Shown here piece by piece: positions 30,755 through 40,700 of a stretch of DNA of 64,000 bases. This DNA is from Thalassia testudinum. Lineage: Eukaryota; Streptophyta; Magnoliopsida; Alismatales; Hydrocharitaceae. Every line of letters starts with the position of its first letter. The first letter of the stretch is position 1. Position numbers and translations under genes: made by a program. Location: assembly GCA_037157565.1 (NCBI GenBank), contig JAZHRO010000056.1:30627501-30691500 (forward strand), read 5' to 3'. The notes under the pieces are model-generated. The model saw only the letters and a list, made by a program, of their open reading frames with translations, did not search any database and was not told the DNA's origin.

Positions 30755-33084
30755 TGATTGCGCATCAATCATAGGTCTTAATTGACCTAAATTAGGCTAG
30801 GACTTAGAATAAGTTAGGGTAGTTCATGCATGCATAAGCATTATTTGCATCTTTACTACTTTCTTTTAGCTATACATAAAATAATGCTATAATGTGCTGA
30901 TTAGGTGCATTATGTCAATTATAGTTAATAAGTTGGATCTGAAGTTGGATCTGAAGCTGGATCAGGAGAAAAGAAGAATAACGGGTGTTGCAGCAGAGTT
31001 GGAGCAGAAGACCTAAATTAGATGTAGTGGGCAATAATATAAGGGAGTTAAGGTATGTTACTCTATTAAGTAGGAATAAAGCAGTAAAATGTGAAGAACT
31101 TAGGTCCATCCTAGCCCTAGGATAGCCTAGAGACTTCCCCAAGCCTTAGCCACCCTTAGATTAGGTCACCGCACCCTAGGAAACCTTAAAACCCTAATTT
31201 CAAACTTTATCTGGATGACCAGATGAATTATAGGACTTCCAGAACCCTTAGCCAACTCTCGCACACCTTAAACCCACTTTTGCAGTGTTATTGGACGTTT
31301 AGACACTTGGCCAGACGTCCAATTTCTGCAGAATACCCAAGATAGAACCTTGAATCCCTCCTGACTCTGATTGGATGTCCAGACAAGTCTGGACTTCTGA
31401 TTTTTTAGTATAAGACATCTGATTCTATTTCTGGACGTCTGGAACTATTCTCTAGTTCCTATTTTGAGATTCAAGCCTTGATCTTGGAACTCTAGGTCCC
31501 TAAACCCAATTCCAACCACATAGGAACCTAAATTAAGGTACCCCAACCCTAGTACATCACCTCTAGACCTCCCTAAGGACCTAATTAGCTCCTCACTAAA
31601 CCTAATTGACTTAGATCATAGTCAATTACCATTGCCTAAGTCTGTTGGACTCATAGGGTCTAGTTGAGCTCAGATCTCAACCAACACAAGTTCAATTGGA
31701 CTCAGTGAGAGTCCAATTGACCTAAGCCCAACCTAATTGAGTTATTTCACTCTCAATTAGTTTCACACCAATTCAATTAAACCTGTGTTAAGTTTAATTG
31801 CATTTCCCCCTCAGCAATTAGGGTTTGCAACCCTAATTTGAGTCCTACACCAACATAAACCCTTTAGGACCTAAACTAAACCATTTAGACACATAGGGCA
31901 TGGGCACACACACACACACACACACCCTTTCATGCACACACAACCATCTAGAGTTCTCTAGAACCCTCTTCAATGTGGCGCCACTCTTGGTTGCCAAAAT
32001 TAGTAGCCAAGAGCCATTCAATTCTTAGATCCACTTTTTGTGGATTTAAAAACCACCATGGCCGGCCACTCTTGGAGCTCTCTCTAGAGAGTTCCACACT
32101 TCTCTAGAGAGCCTCCCTTAGGTCTATAAAAAGACCTAAGGGGTGGCCATTTGCACCCATCCCATTCTTGGCACTCATTTACATTTAGGTTAGCTACATC
32201 CACCTCCACTCCACCTTCATGAGTTGTGCACCATGGAAGCTACCATTTCCACACCAGGATGCTGGATCTTCTCTCCAACCTCTCTCCAGGGGTCCGCCTA
32301 AGCACCATTGGCCGCCCCTCCTCTTAGCCATTCAAAGGCCATCGGAGCCCACCTCCGATGCCCTTATTTTCTGCTAGATTAGTAGCTAGTTCTTCATATT
32401 TACATGCTTTCATTTACTGCTTAGCAGTGTAGCTCTTATTCTCCCACAATGATGCATGCAAAATTCCCCCATAGATTCCTGTATGCAATCATTTTCTGTT
32501 AGCTAGATTGATGTTTCTAAGGTTTCCTTTATATGCTTTCCTCTACATTCCATGTTGCAAACACCCTCCTGAATGAATGAATGAAAGATATATTTTCTTA
32601 TATACATATCTCAGTGTTAAAATCACCATGAGCTTATTTATTGCAACCTATTTCGTGTGATTCAAGTTGCCTGCTCTTCATTCTTATATATTGCAACCAG
32701 CATGTTGGTTCTAGAAAATATTGAAGATTTAACTGTAAATGCATTTTCCGTAAACAAACACCACATAACTAGAATTGTGTGCACTAAAACACATACTTTC
32801 ACCTTCTTCATCTATCTAACACATGCGCACGTAATCAGAATTCACAATAGAAGTGGCAAGACTTTAATTCGAAGTGGTTCGAAGTGGCTTTAATAGAAGT
32901 GGCGTGCGATTCTAAACAAGTAGAACGATAAAAGATTGATTTCAGATTTGCATAACGCCTCCCAGAGATGAATGACTGGGACTCAAAGTCTCGTTATCTT
33001 TTTATAAATATTTTTGTTTGATTGTATTGCACACTATACTACAACGCATTTTTCCTATCAAAACATGCTCTACGAAGCACAAAA
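30755..33084 (+). repeat. S1: probable solo LTR inserted in element C
   Basis: The interrupted RT reads WLDVGII at 33090 and continues YPISDSP at 30749. ATATG occurs at 30750-30754 and 33085-33089, a 5-bp target duplication. The insert starts TG, carries a TATA box in a perfect hairpin (32115-32142), GACGTC-type repeats (31300-31440), a CA microsatellite (about 31905-31925) and, near 33040, ACTATACTACAACG, a phrase also at the end of the F LTR. No internal region. Its last bases are ...CACAAAA rather than CA, so the 3' end may be altered. Confidence 0.75.
32115..32142. promoter_or_regulatory. TATA box inside a perfect 10-bp hairpin (S1)
   Basis: Arms CCCTTAGGTC and GACCTAAGGG enclose the loop TATAAAAA (32125-32132). 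CTCTCTAGAGAG palindromes lie just upstream (about 32080-32110). Confidence 0.75.
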
Positions 33085-33666
33085 ATATGATTCCTACATC
33101 AAGCCACTTGATTATTTCCTTCACCACTTTTTGCATATTGGGGTTCAATCCTCTCTGCATTTGTCGAGAAGGGCAAGATCCATCTTCCATATAAATCAGA
33201 TGATTACAATTAGATGGCTTGATCCCATTAAGGTCATGAATGGTCCAACCAATTGCCTCCTTATGTGCCTTAAGGACCCTAAGCATTTTCCATTCTTGAT
33301 CCTTAGTCAACTTTGCACTGGTAATCACAAGGACTGTCTTCTTGGGTCCTAAGAACTCATATTTCATGCTGTCGGGCAATGATTTGAGGTCTACTTGGGT
33401 CAGGCTAAGAATTGAAGGTAAAGAGGATGCTAATGAAGACTCATCAAGATGATCCAGTGGAAGAGGCTACGTATGAACAAATTCAATAAGCTCTTCGAAA
33501 GGTGGCAGGTCTACCAAAGAGGGTTGTGGTTCAGGCTCATTGGTGCAAGTGGAATCCTCGAGAACGATAACAGCCATGCAAGTCTCAACATTCAGATTAG
33601 TATCCTCGAGTTCCTCAACACATCCACAATCCTCAAATTTGTAAATCTTCTTAAAAATAACCAACA
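33085..33666 (-). pseudogene. RT N-terminus and linker of element C
   Basis: Reads LPDSMKYEFLGPKKTVLVI, then AIGWTIHDLNGIKPS, RQMQRGLNPNMQKVV and KEIIKWLDVGII, the conserved start of the Athila-type RT. The upstream linker (33467-33670) is acidic and poorly conserved. A frame break separates linker and RT. Confidence 0.85.
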
Positions 33667-34012
33667 TCAATATTTTGTCCCCATACTACCGCTTTCACAA
33701 TTGACGTTGGGATTAACGGTAGCCAGGAATGGGCACCCCAAAATGATGGGCGTGTTCCTCAGTTCTTCAGGTACATCCATGTCAAGGACAAGGAAATCTA
33801 CAGGAAAATAGAAATCCTTGACGTTAACAATAACATCCTCAATAACACCTTTCGTGTTTGTGACCGAACGGTCTTCTAATTGCAGTGTTACTGACATCGG
33901 CTTGAGTTCACCTAATCCAAACTTTTCGTATAGGGAAGTCAGAATTAGATTTATGGATGCACCAGGATCCAAGCGTGCCTAGTTAAAAGTTAATCCCTGA
34001 TAACACATGAAA
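33667..34012 (-). pseudogene. Aspartic protease of element C
   Basis: Has DPGASINLI in place of DLGASINLI, then VTLQLEDRSV, FYFPVDFLVLDMDVPEE and IILGCPFLATV (for ILGRPFLATA). The catalytic Asp is kept but neighbouring conserved residues are changed. Opens by an internal Met; the gag tail lies upstream in another frame. Confidence 0.8.
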
Positions 34013-34905
34013 TCAAAGGAACACTTGGATCTCTTTTCTTATGAGGAAGGTGATGCCAAACAACAGAACTACCTGCTTGGAGAGTATCACCATCCTCTTG
34101 GTTGAGTCCTTTGGCTTATGCTTCTGAGTGCATAAATCCTTTAAGAACTTAGCATAAGCCAGAATATGCTTAATAGCATCGAAGAGTGGGATATTAATTT
34201 CGACACTTTTGAATATATTCAAGAGCTCCTCATTGCTATCAATAGGTTTCTTCTTCTTGGGTTTTAATAAGGCATTAAGGTATGGGATTTGAGTAAAGTC
34301 ATTAGATTCAGGGTCCTGAGCCATGGTTTCTTCTTCGATTTTCTCCTTTCCTTTCTCAGGCTCACCAGAATTTGATTAACTAGAAGAGGGTAGCTTAGGA
34401 TCCTAGGTTTCACTTCCACTCGTCAAGGTGATAGAGTTTGTAGAAGCATACAAGTTTAGGTCTTGGGGAGGGTTAGGAAAGATTAGAAGGGCTTGATTAG
34501 CAAAATATCTAGGAGCATAAGCTGAGGAAGAAGAAGGTCCCTACTCAACCACCTGTGAATGTGCGTGTGGGCCCTTCTGATTTCGTACCTTTGGCTCGAT
34601 TACCCTAATTTTGTACATTTCGAGGGTTGGGTACAGGTTGAGATGGTAGAGATCTGGGTTGTCGGGTATTAGGAATGAGCCCGGATTGCAAGTTGTCCAG
34701 CGAAGTTTTCGTTTGTTGCATGAGTTGGAGCATAGATCCTTACGTTTCTACCATTTGACGGTTCAGATCAACTTGCCTTGCCAGTTTTCAAGCATTCCAT
34801 GCTGGTTGATTGACCTAATCCGGGGCAGCTGATGTATACCTGACCTAGACCCATTGGTTGATGTGGTGCACAATTGCTGGGTTGCATTTGGGTCTTTTTC
34901 CCCAG
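34013..34905 (-). pseudogene. Gag tail of element C, truncated by D
   Basis: 34013-34324 reads IPYLNALLKPKKKKPID, FKSVEINIPLFDAIKHILAY and KFLKDLCTQK, matching VQINIPLMDAIRHIPAYARF in F. Further up to 34905 only a Pro/Gln/Ser-rich, stop-containing frame remains. It is cut off at the TG start of D. Confidence 0.75.
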
Positions 34906-36233
34906 TGATAAACTCTAGGTTATCATCATTCTTATGCCTTAAAATACATCTAGCTCTTAGGGTTTTAACTCCGCAAACGGGTTTTCGGGCTGCATTTAGG
35001 CATTTACTTAAGTTAGGCATGCATTACATCTTATTGTCTTTTTAATGCATTTACATGTGTCAAGGATAGGCATATAGTCAAATCCAATAAGCCTTGGCAC
35101 TTTGGAAGGCAGAAGATGATGGAAAAACCCACATCAGCTGGATCTCAGCAAGATCTAGCACATCCCAACTGGATCCCAGCTTATTCTAGCTGAATCAACT
35201 CATCTTTAGCTCCATTCAGTTCATCTTAGTTGAATGGTAGCTCAAGCTAGTTAACCTCAGCTCCATTCAGCCTACCTCAGTTGGATGGCAGCCCAAACTA
35301 GCTCATAATAGTTGATCTCAACACCATTCCAGTTCCTCCAACTAAGAATAGTCCATTGAAAACTCAACCTGACTAGGAATAGCTACTGCCATCAACTAGC
35401 TAGACCTAGTCAGTTGAAGAAGTCATCAACCAGCTTAGGCCAGCTCAAGTCTAGCTCTCTGAGGTTCAACTCAGCTCAACCTAGTTGAGTTGAGCTACTC
35501 AGCCTAAGCTAGCTACTCCAACTGGCTAGGTAATCTTCGGGAAGACCAAACCCAGCTCACCTCAGCTCAAATTAGAAGAAAGCTAGCTTAGATTAGCTTG
35601 GCTTAGTTGCTAGCAAAGAACTAGCTAGCTACTGAGCTCCACTTCAACTCCCTTTAGCAGACATCAGCTTTAGTGCATTTCTTTCCAACTCCCTCAAGCT
35701 CCTCTCCTCCAAAACCCTAGCTTCCTCTACCTCCTATTCTACTCATCTACTAGCTAAGCTATCTTAGCTTGCTTAGCTAAGCTCCACCTCCATGGTATCC
35801 AATCATAACCCTAAACCCCACCTAACCTAAGCTCCATCAAATAACCATAAACCTAGTCCACCTAAGCTCCCTATTCCTAATCCACTTATGCGCCACCTAA
35901 CTCATCACCTTTTAACCCACTACCACCGCCAAGAGTCACCTTGATTTTGGTGCCAAAAACACCTAGCCATCCTCCCCATGCATCTTGGTACCAAAATCCT
36001 CCCCATCTCAGCCTACACCTAAGCCCACAACCCATCCTAACCCTCCACCTAAGACCCTTCCAGAAGCCTCAATATTGGCATGAATTTTGAGGTGTCTCTC
36101 CACCACCAAAGGGCACCAACATCCAACCATAACCATCCCCATGTACCCCTTAGGTTGGCACCAACTATCCATAGCCTTAGGATCCCTCAACCACCTCCTT
36201 CATGTCATCTTAGCCCTCCAATTAGGCCACACC
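34906..36233 (+). repeat. D: B-related LTR in plus orientation, part 1
   Basis: Starts TGATAAACTC; the first 150 bases match the reverse complement of the B LTR end (ATCATCATTCTTATGC, CTAGCTCTTAG, GTTAGGCATGCATTACAT). It then has the AGCT-rich block (about 35140-35790) and TTGG..CCAA-type phrases. Interrupted by S2 at 36234. It is clearly diverged from both B LTRs, so a different, older family member. Confidence 0.75.
36229..36233. repeat. Target duplication of S2, left copy (ACACC)
   Basis: Identical to 37584-37588. Confidence 0.88.
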
Positions 36234-37583
36234 TGTTGGATCTATAAAAAGATTATGCGATCTGATGGCTATGCGCACACACACATTAAATGCAATATTA
36301 GTAATAATAAGAAATTTGCACAAATTACAATCCACAGAAATGAACATAATATGTATAGTGGTTCCCCACTAACTTGGGTACTCAACTACCTAAGCCTCCC
36401 AGCTTAGGATTTTTAACTCGATTCCATCAACCCTGAGGAAATCAATTTACTAAATGAGGTAATTAATGGGTTACCTCAACCCAAGTACAACGATGGGTTT
36501 GTTACAAACAAATGAGCAAAATCTCAAGAACAAAATAAGCATAAGTGTAAGAAAGAGAAATCTTACAACAGAAAACCTAAGCCTCTCAACAAGTATATAA
36601 ATGATATTACCTATTTGAGAGCCTAGTAAATAAGTGAATCACCTTGTGAATGCTTGAAAGAAACACATTGAAAAGTTTGCAAAAGTGTAGATGGATTTGA
36701 GAGCTACAAACTATATCTTCTCTTCAAAATATGGTGGAAATATGAAATTAAGCCCTAGAATTTTCTCTTATATTTCATATATGCAAACTAAGAGTCCTAG
36801 GGTCTTTTTATAAAGTTAGGACCTAGGTTATTCATCTACTAGGCGTTGGGGTTTAAATCCCAATGTTCATATTGTCAAAATTAATTTTCTAACTATTCAG
36901 TTTTGAGCCAATGACGAACTAGTACCAGTAATGAAGTACAGGTATCAGTACTAGCTGCTTATTGTTTTATCTATAGCTAGCACACAAGAGTCCTGGTATC
37001 GATACTCATCACGGGTATCAATACTTGTGACTCCCAAGTTTGAAACTCACTAGGCACAGTAACCTACCTGTACGGATACTCATCATGGGTATCGATACTT
37101 GTAAGGTTCAGGCCAGAACTAAGTCTTCAAATTGTGACCATCAGATACCGATATTCATGATTAGTATCGTTACTTGTTCAAAATTTGAGACAAATGCTCC
37201 AACCTGTGCCTTGCATATACCGGTACTGATGAACAATAACGATACTTGCTTACAATTACCTATTTTAAGAGATTTAATTAATTAAGTACGTTCTTTGAAA
37301 ATGATCGATATATAAATTATACTTTATCTCTAATTATTTTTACAATCTAACTTATATTCCTTTCTTAAGAGGCATACATTCTATGAAATAAAAATCTAAT
37401 CTAATAAACAAAATAAGCTTTAGATGATCTTCTATCATCAACTCCTCCTTGTCGTCTTACCTCCTTGCCATAGTTTAATGTTTGCCTTGATCTTCACCTA
37501 AATCCGAAAAACACTCAATTGCAAACATTAATCCATAATAATTTTGTTAACACCAAAACAAGATGAAGAACAAGGTTCCAACA
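36234..37583. repeat. S2: solo LTR inserted in D
   Basis: 1350 bases starting TGTTGG and ending CCAACA, a 6-bp terminal inverted repeat, with a perfect 5-bp duplication ACACC. No coding region or second LTR. Family not determined. It carries a cluster of GTATCGATAC-like phrases at about 36915-37255. Direction unresolved: TATA-like sequences occur on both strands near 36808. Confidence 0.85.
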
Positions 37584-37588
37584 ACACC
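37584..37588. repeat. Target duplication of S2, right copy (ACACC)
   Basis: Identical to 36229-36233. Confidence 0.88.
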
Positions 37589-38220
37589 AACCACCTTTCT
37601 CCACTCTTATATTTACCCCACCTAACCACCACTTAAAAACCATCTTCTCCATTAGTTTTAGTTCCATCTGCACCACCTACATTCAATGCCACAGAAGAAG
37701 AGAAGAACATCAAGGGGGCAACCTACCTGCCCCCTTGGTGCCTTCCTTCTCTATCTTCGTCCCACTTGTGCCACTACAAGTAGGAGGAGTTCTTCACCTA
37801 GAGGGGATGACCAGGCAATAGGAGGAGCAAGGTGGCTGACGCCCACCTTGGAGGACAACTTGGAGAGGACTACTTGAAGAAGAAGTCGAGGAGAAGCCTT
37901 TTTAAGTGCAGAAGCAACCGTACTTGGAGCAAGGCTATCCGAGACTTCAACTAGAGGATCCCATCTTCTTCTTTATCTTTCCCATTTCTTGTATTAGCTA
38001 GTGTTTTAATATTTTCATGTAACAAGCATTCCTCTACCTGTCATACATTTTCCTAGCAAATAAGATTTCATTGATGCATTTAATTTCTTATTTTCTAGCC
38101 AGTGTTTTTCGCTTGCTTCTAATCATTGTAAAGTGCACTCTTCTCTTCCAATAACCCTAAGTGCACTTGCCTAGGGTGAGTTTAGAAGAGAGGATTTCAT
38201 ATCTCATAGGCATACCTTCT
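37589..38220 (+). repeat. D: B-related LTR, part 2
   Basis: Resumes the D LTR after S2. A TATA-like TTATATTTA at 37607-37615 sits where the B LTR has CTATATAAA, so S2 landed about 20 bp upstream of the D TATA. Similarity to B can be followed to about 38200 (GCCTAGG..GAGTTTAG); the 3' end of D is not resolved. The short open frame at 37686-37877 is not supported as a gene. Confidence 0.6.
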
Positions 38221-38289
38221 TGTGTTACCTCGAGAGTCCTCCATATCTCATAGGTAGTTTGGCATTGGCTAATGTAGTTTCACTTGTGT

Positions 38290-38512
38290 ATCCTATCTCT
38301 AGCTTCTCGAGAAAGCGAAATGGGTTTCGTACTTCTCCCAAATGGAGAAGTCGTTGGTCTTCAGCCACATCTTTATCTAGAGCTTCCAATATGCGCAGTT
38401 TGTCCTATCAAAGAATGGTGGATGGGTGGTGGATTGTCCCCTCATTCAGCTGGTGTCAGTGACCTTCCCCTCTATTGATATTTTCTTGTGGAAGTACTCT
38501 AAGGTGCATAGG
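38290..38512 (-). pseudogene. Start of a Ty1/copia gag, truncated
   Basis: On the minus strand, just after the primer site, a frame with stops reads HPPFFDRTNCAYWK and MWLKTNDFSIWEKYE, the N-terminal pattern of copia gag (PPFFDGTNYAYWK type). The rest of the element is missing: the match stops near 38290. Confidence 0.65.
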
Positions 38513-38531
38513 AACCTACTCTGATACCAAT
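38513..38531 (-). other. Primer-binding site complementary to tRNA-iMet (copia fragment)
   Basis: Minus strand TGGTATCAGAGTAGGTTCC; TGGTATCAGAG is the standard initiator-Met primer site of plant copia elements. It lies between the gag fragment and the LTR. Confidence 0.75.
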
Positions 38532-40700
38532 TGAAATTGTACTAGGGGAGGTGAATAGTGAAATTGAAATATAATATGTAAATAAAAATTCAATCTCTCC
38601 AAGAACACAAAGATTTTTAGGTGGAAACCCAAATCGAGAGAAACCCAAAACCTAAGTTGACCTGACTTATGATTTTCGATCACAAATTGATCAACCTAAT
38701 AACCACACCACTTAAGAATGAGGGTGGTGTACCTCAATACAAAGTCCACCTCCAATCCCTAAATGGAGGTTTCTCCCTTCGCAAGGAAGAGATGGGGATC
38801 CGACAACTCGGACACCCAAATACAAGAAATAGGAAAATAAATCAAAAATAAATAACACCCTATTGGGTACCCCAAATAGATATTAAAGTGGACTAGCTAC
38901 TATGGGTGAATAATAGACTTCCTATCAGCAGTAGTAGTAGCAAAGTGGCAACGAAGACAAAGTGTTTGCCCAAGGATGAGAGTGCGCAACAGTAGGACAA
39001 AGAGTAAGTAGAGCTAGTATATGGCTTGTATTTTATCTCTAATTGATGTATCTTGCTTAAGGAGGGTTAGGGGTTATATATAGGGCTCAAAAGAACCTTT
39101 AGGAATGATTGGGAGCCTCCTCCTAGCCGTTGGAATCAAATCTCCCTTGGTTTGGTCAAAATCCAAACCAAATTAGGCAATCAATGTTTCTGATAGCAGA
39201 ATCTGATGTCTAAAAAATATGTCAAAAGGTTGATATAGGATTTCTAGACGTCTGATATAAAGTTTGGACGTCTAGAAAATGGAATCAGGGTTACTGGGCT
39301 CGATTGGATTAAAACAATGTACATGTAACTAAGTGTCAGATGTTTGATAGCTTAGTTTAGGATGTCTGATGTAAATTTTGGATGTTAAAAATGTGTGGGT
39401 TTGTTCCTGGATTGGATTAGATCCAAACAAGGATTTAGTGTCTAAATGTTAGACATCTAATGGACGTCTGCTCTTAGTGTTGGACGTCTGATGGTCATAA
39501 TGACCTCAAATTTATTATTTCTCATGAATCTATGGATTGAGATTTGGTTTGACAAATGTCACTTTAACTTGAATTAATCCCAATGTTCCAATATTGCACA
39601 TCTGGGATGAGTTCTAGACATCTAGAAATAATATTAAAATATTCCAGAGAATGGTCGCGAAGATTTTGTTCTGACCTATGAAGATTATGTCCTAATGGTA
39701 GGTTATTAAAAGATTGATAGTATGCCTAGATGTTTGGAATAGGCTACGTATGGATGTTTGGTTCTGAATCTGGTCATCTAAAGCCTATGTGTTAAAAGAG
39801 TTAAGTCAAAGTACATGGTGTTTGGTCATCTGATATGAGTATTAGATGACTTATCTTTTCAAATTAGACATTTGGATGTACTTACAGATGTCTAATACTA
39901 ACGTATATGTTGGGTTTGAAATTAGATTTGGGGTTAAGTATTTTCCTAAGTGTTAAGAGCCTATGTTAAGAGTTCTTATATCTAGATGGGGGCACCTTAT
40001 AACTTTTTGAAACTCAAATAACTATAACATTTACAAGTCTATTTATATACAATTACACCTAAGACCTAGACAATAGACATCTTCATCTCCATTTGATGAT
40101 GATAATGAGATGAAGCCTACACTTGAGTTATGATAAAGATAAAAAAATAGTGGTTCAATCAATTTTATTTTCCTTTTCTATTTTTTAAATTATCAAAATA
40201 TATATTAGGAGAGGTTGAACTAACAAAAGAGCTGAAAATATAGTAACATAGGTCCTAAACACACTCACCTAACCTTAGGACACTTAGGCAAAACTTAAAG
40301 GTGAGTTAGAAAATTGAAACAGTAAACAAATTGCCTTATCAGACATCCAACACCTTGATTAGACGTCTAATATCACTTTTTAAGACGTCCAATACTTTTC
40401 CCAAATGTCCAATAACCAAGACCTAGAATTCTAAAGTCTGTGACATTTTATATTCAGACGTCTAGACTTAACCTCAGATGTTTGAAGACCCTGTCAAATG
40501 TCTTGCATAGAGTCATTGCCTTAGATAAGATTATGTCAGAATAATGTCTTCTCAAAACCCTTAACCAATAGTTTATTAGCACTTTCAAACATTTAGAAGC
40601 CCTTCCATACATCCAATAAATAGACATTAGGCTACTCTTGACCCAAATAATGATTTGTTAGACTTATTGTGATTATTAGATTCTCAGAAAATCAATTTCA
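38532..40700 (-). repeat. Probable LTR of the copia fragment
   Basis: Starts TGAAATTG directly at the primer site and ends TCAATTTCA at 40700, giving an 8-bp terminal inverted repeat. It contains many GACGTCT/AGACGTC-type phrases (39180-39900 and 40340-40500). The AGGGGAGGTGAATAG phrase near its start recurs in altered form near 40198, so it may instead comprise two related LTR pieces. The right end is an estimate. Confidence 0.5.

Larger units (their letters stand above)
30059..34905 (-). mobile_element. Element C: decayed Athila-type gag-pol fragment, interrupted by S1
   Basis: Minus-strand order from 34905 down to 30059 is gag tail, protease, RT start, (S1), RT middle up to the connection region. 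Integrase, RNase H, 5' LTR and leader are missing from the window. It is bounded by LTR C' at 30058 and by the start of D at 34906. Confidence 0.8.

Noticed and set aside
32657..32893. 78-codon plus-strand frame
   Set aside because: Lies inside solo LTR S1, with no motif and AT-rich random composition.
30755..33084. S1 as a complete element with two LTRs
   Set aside because: No second copy of its end sequences and no internal coding region; the flanking RT rejoins across a 5-bp duplication, so a solo LTR is simpler.
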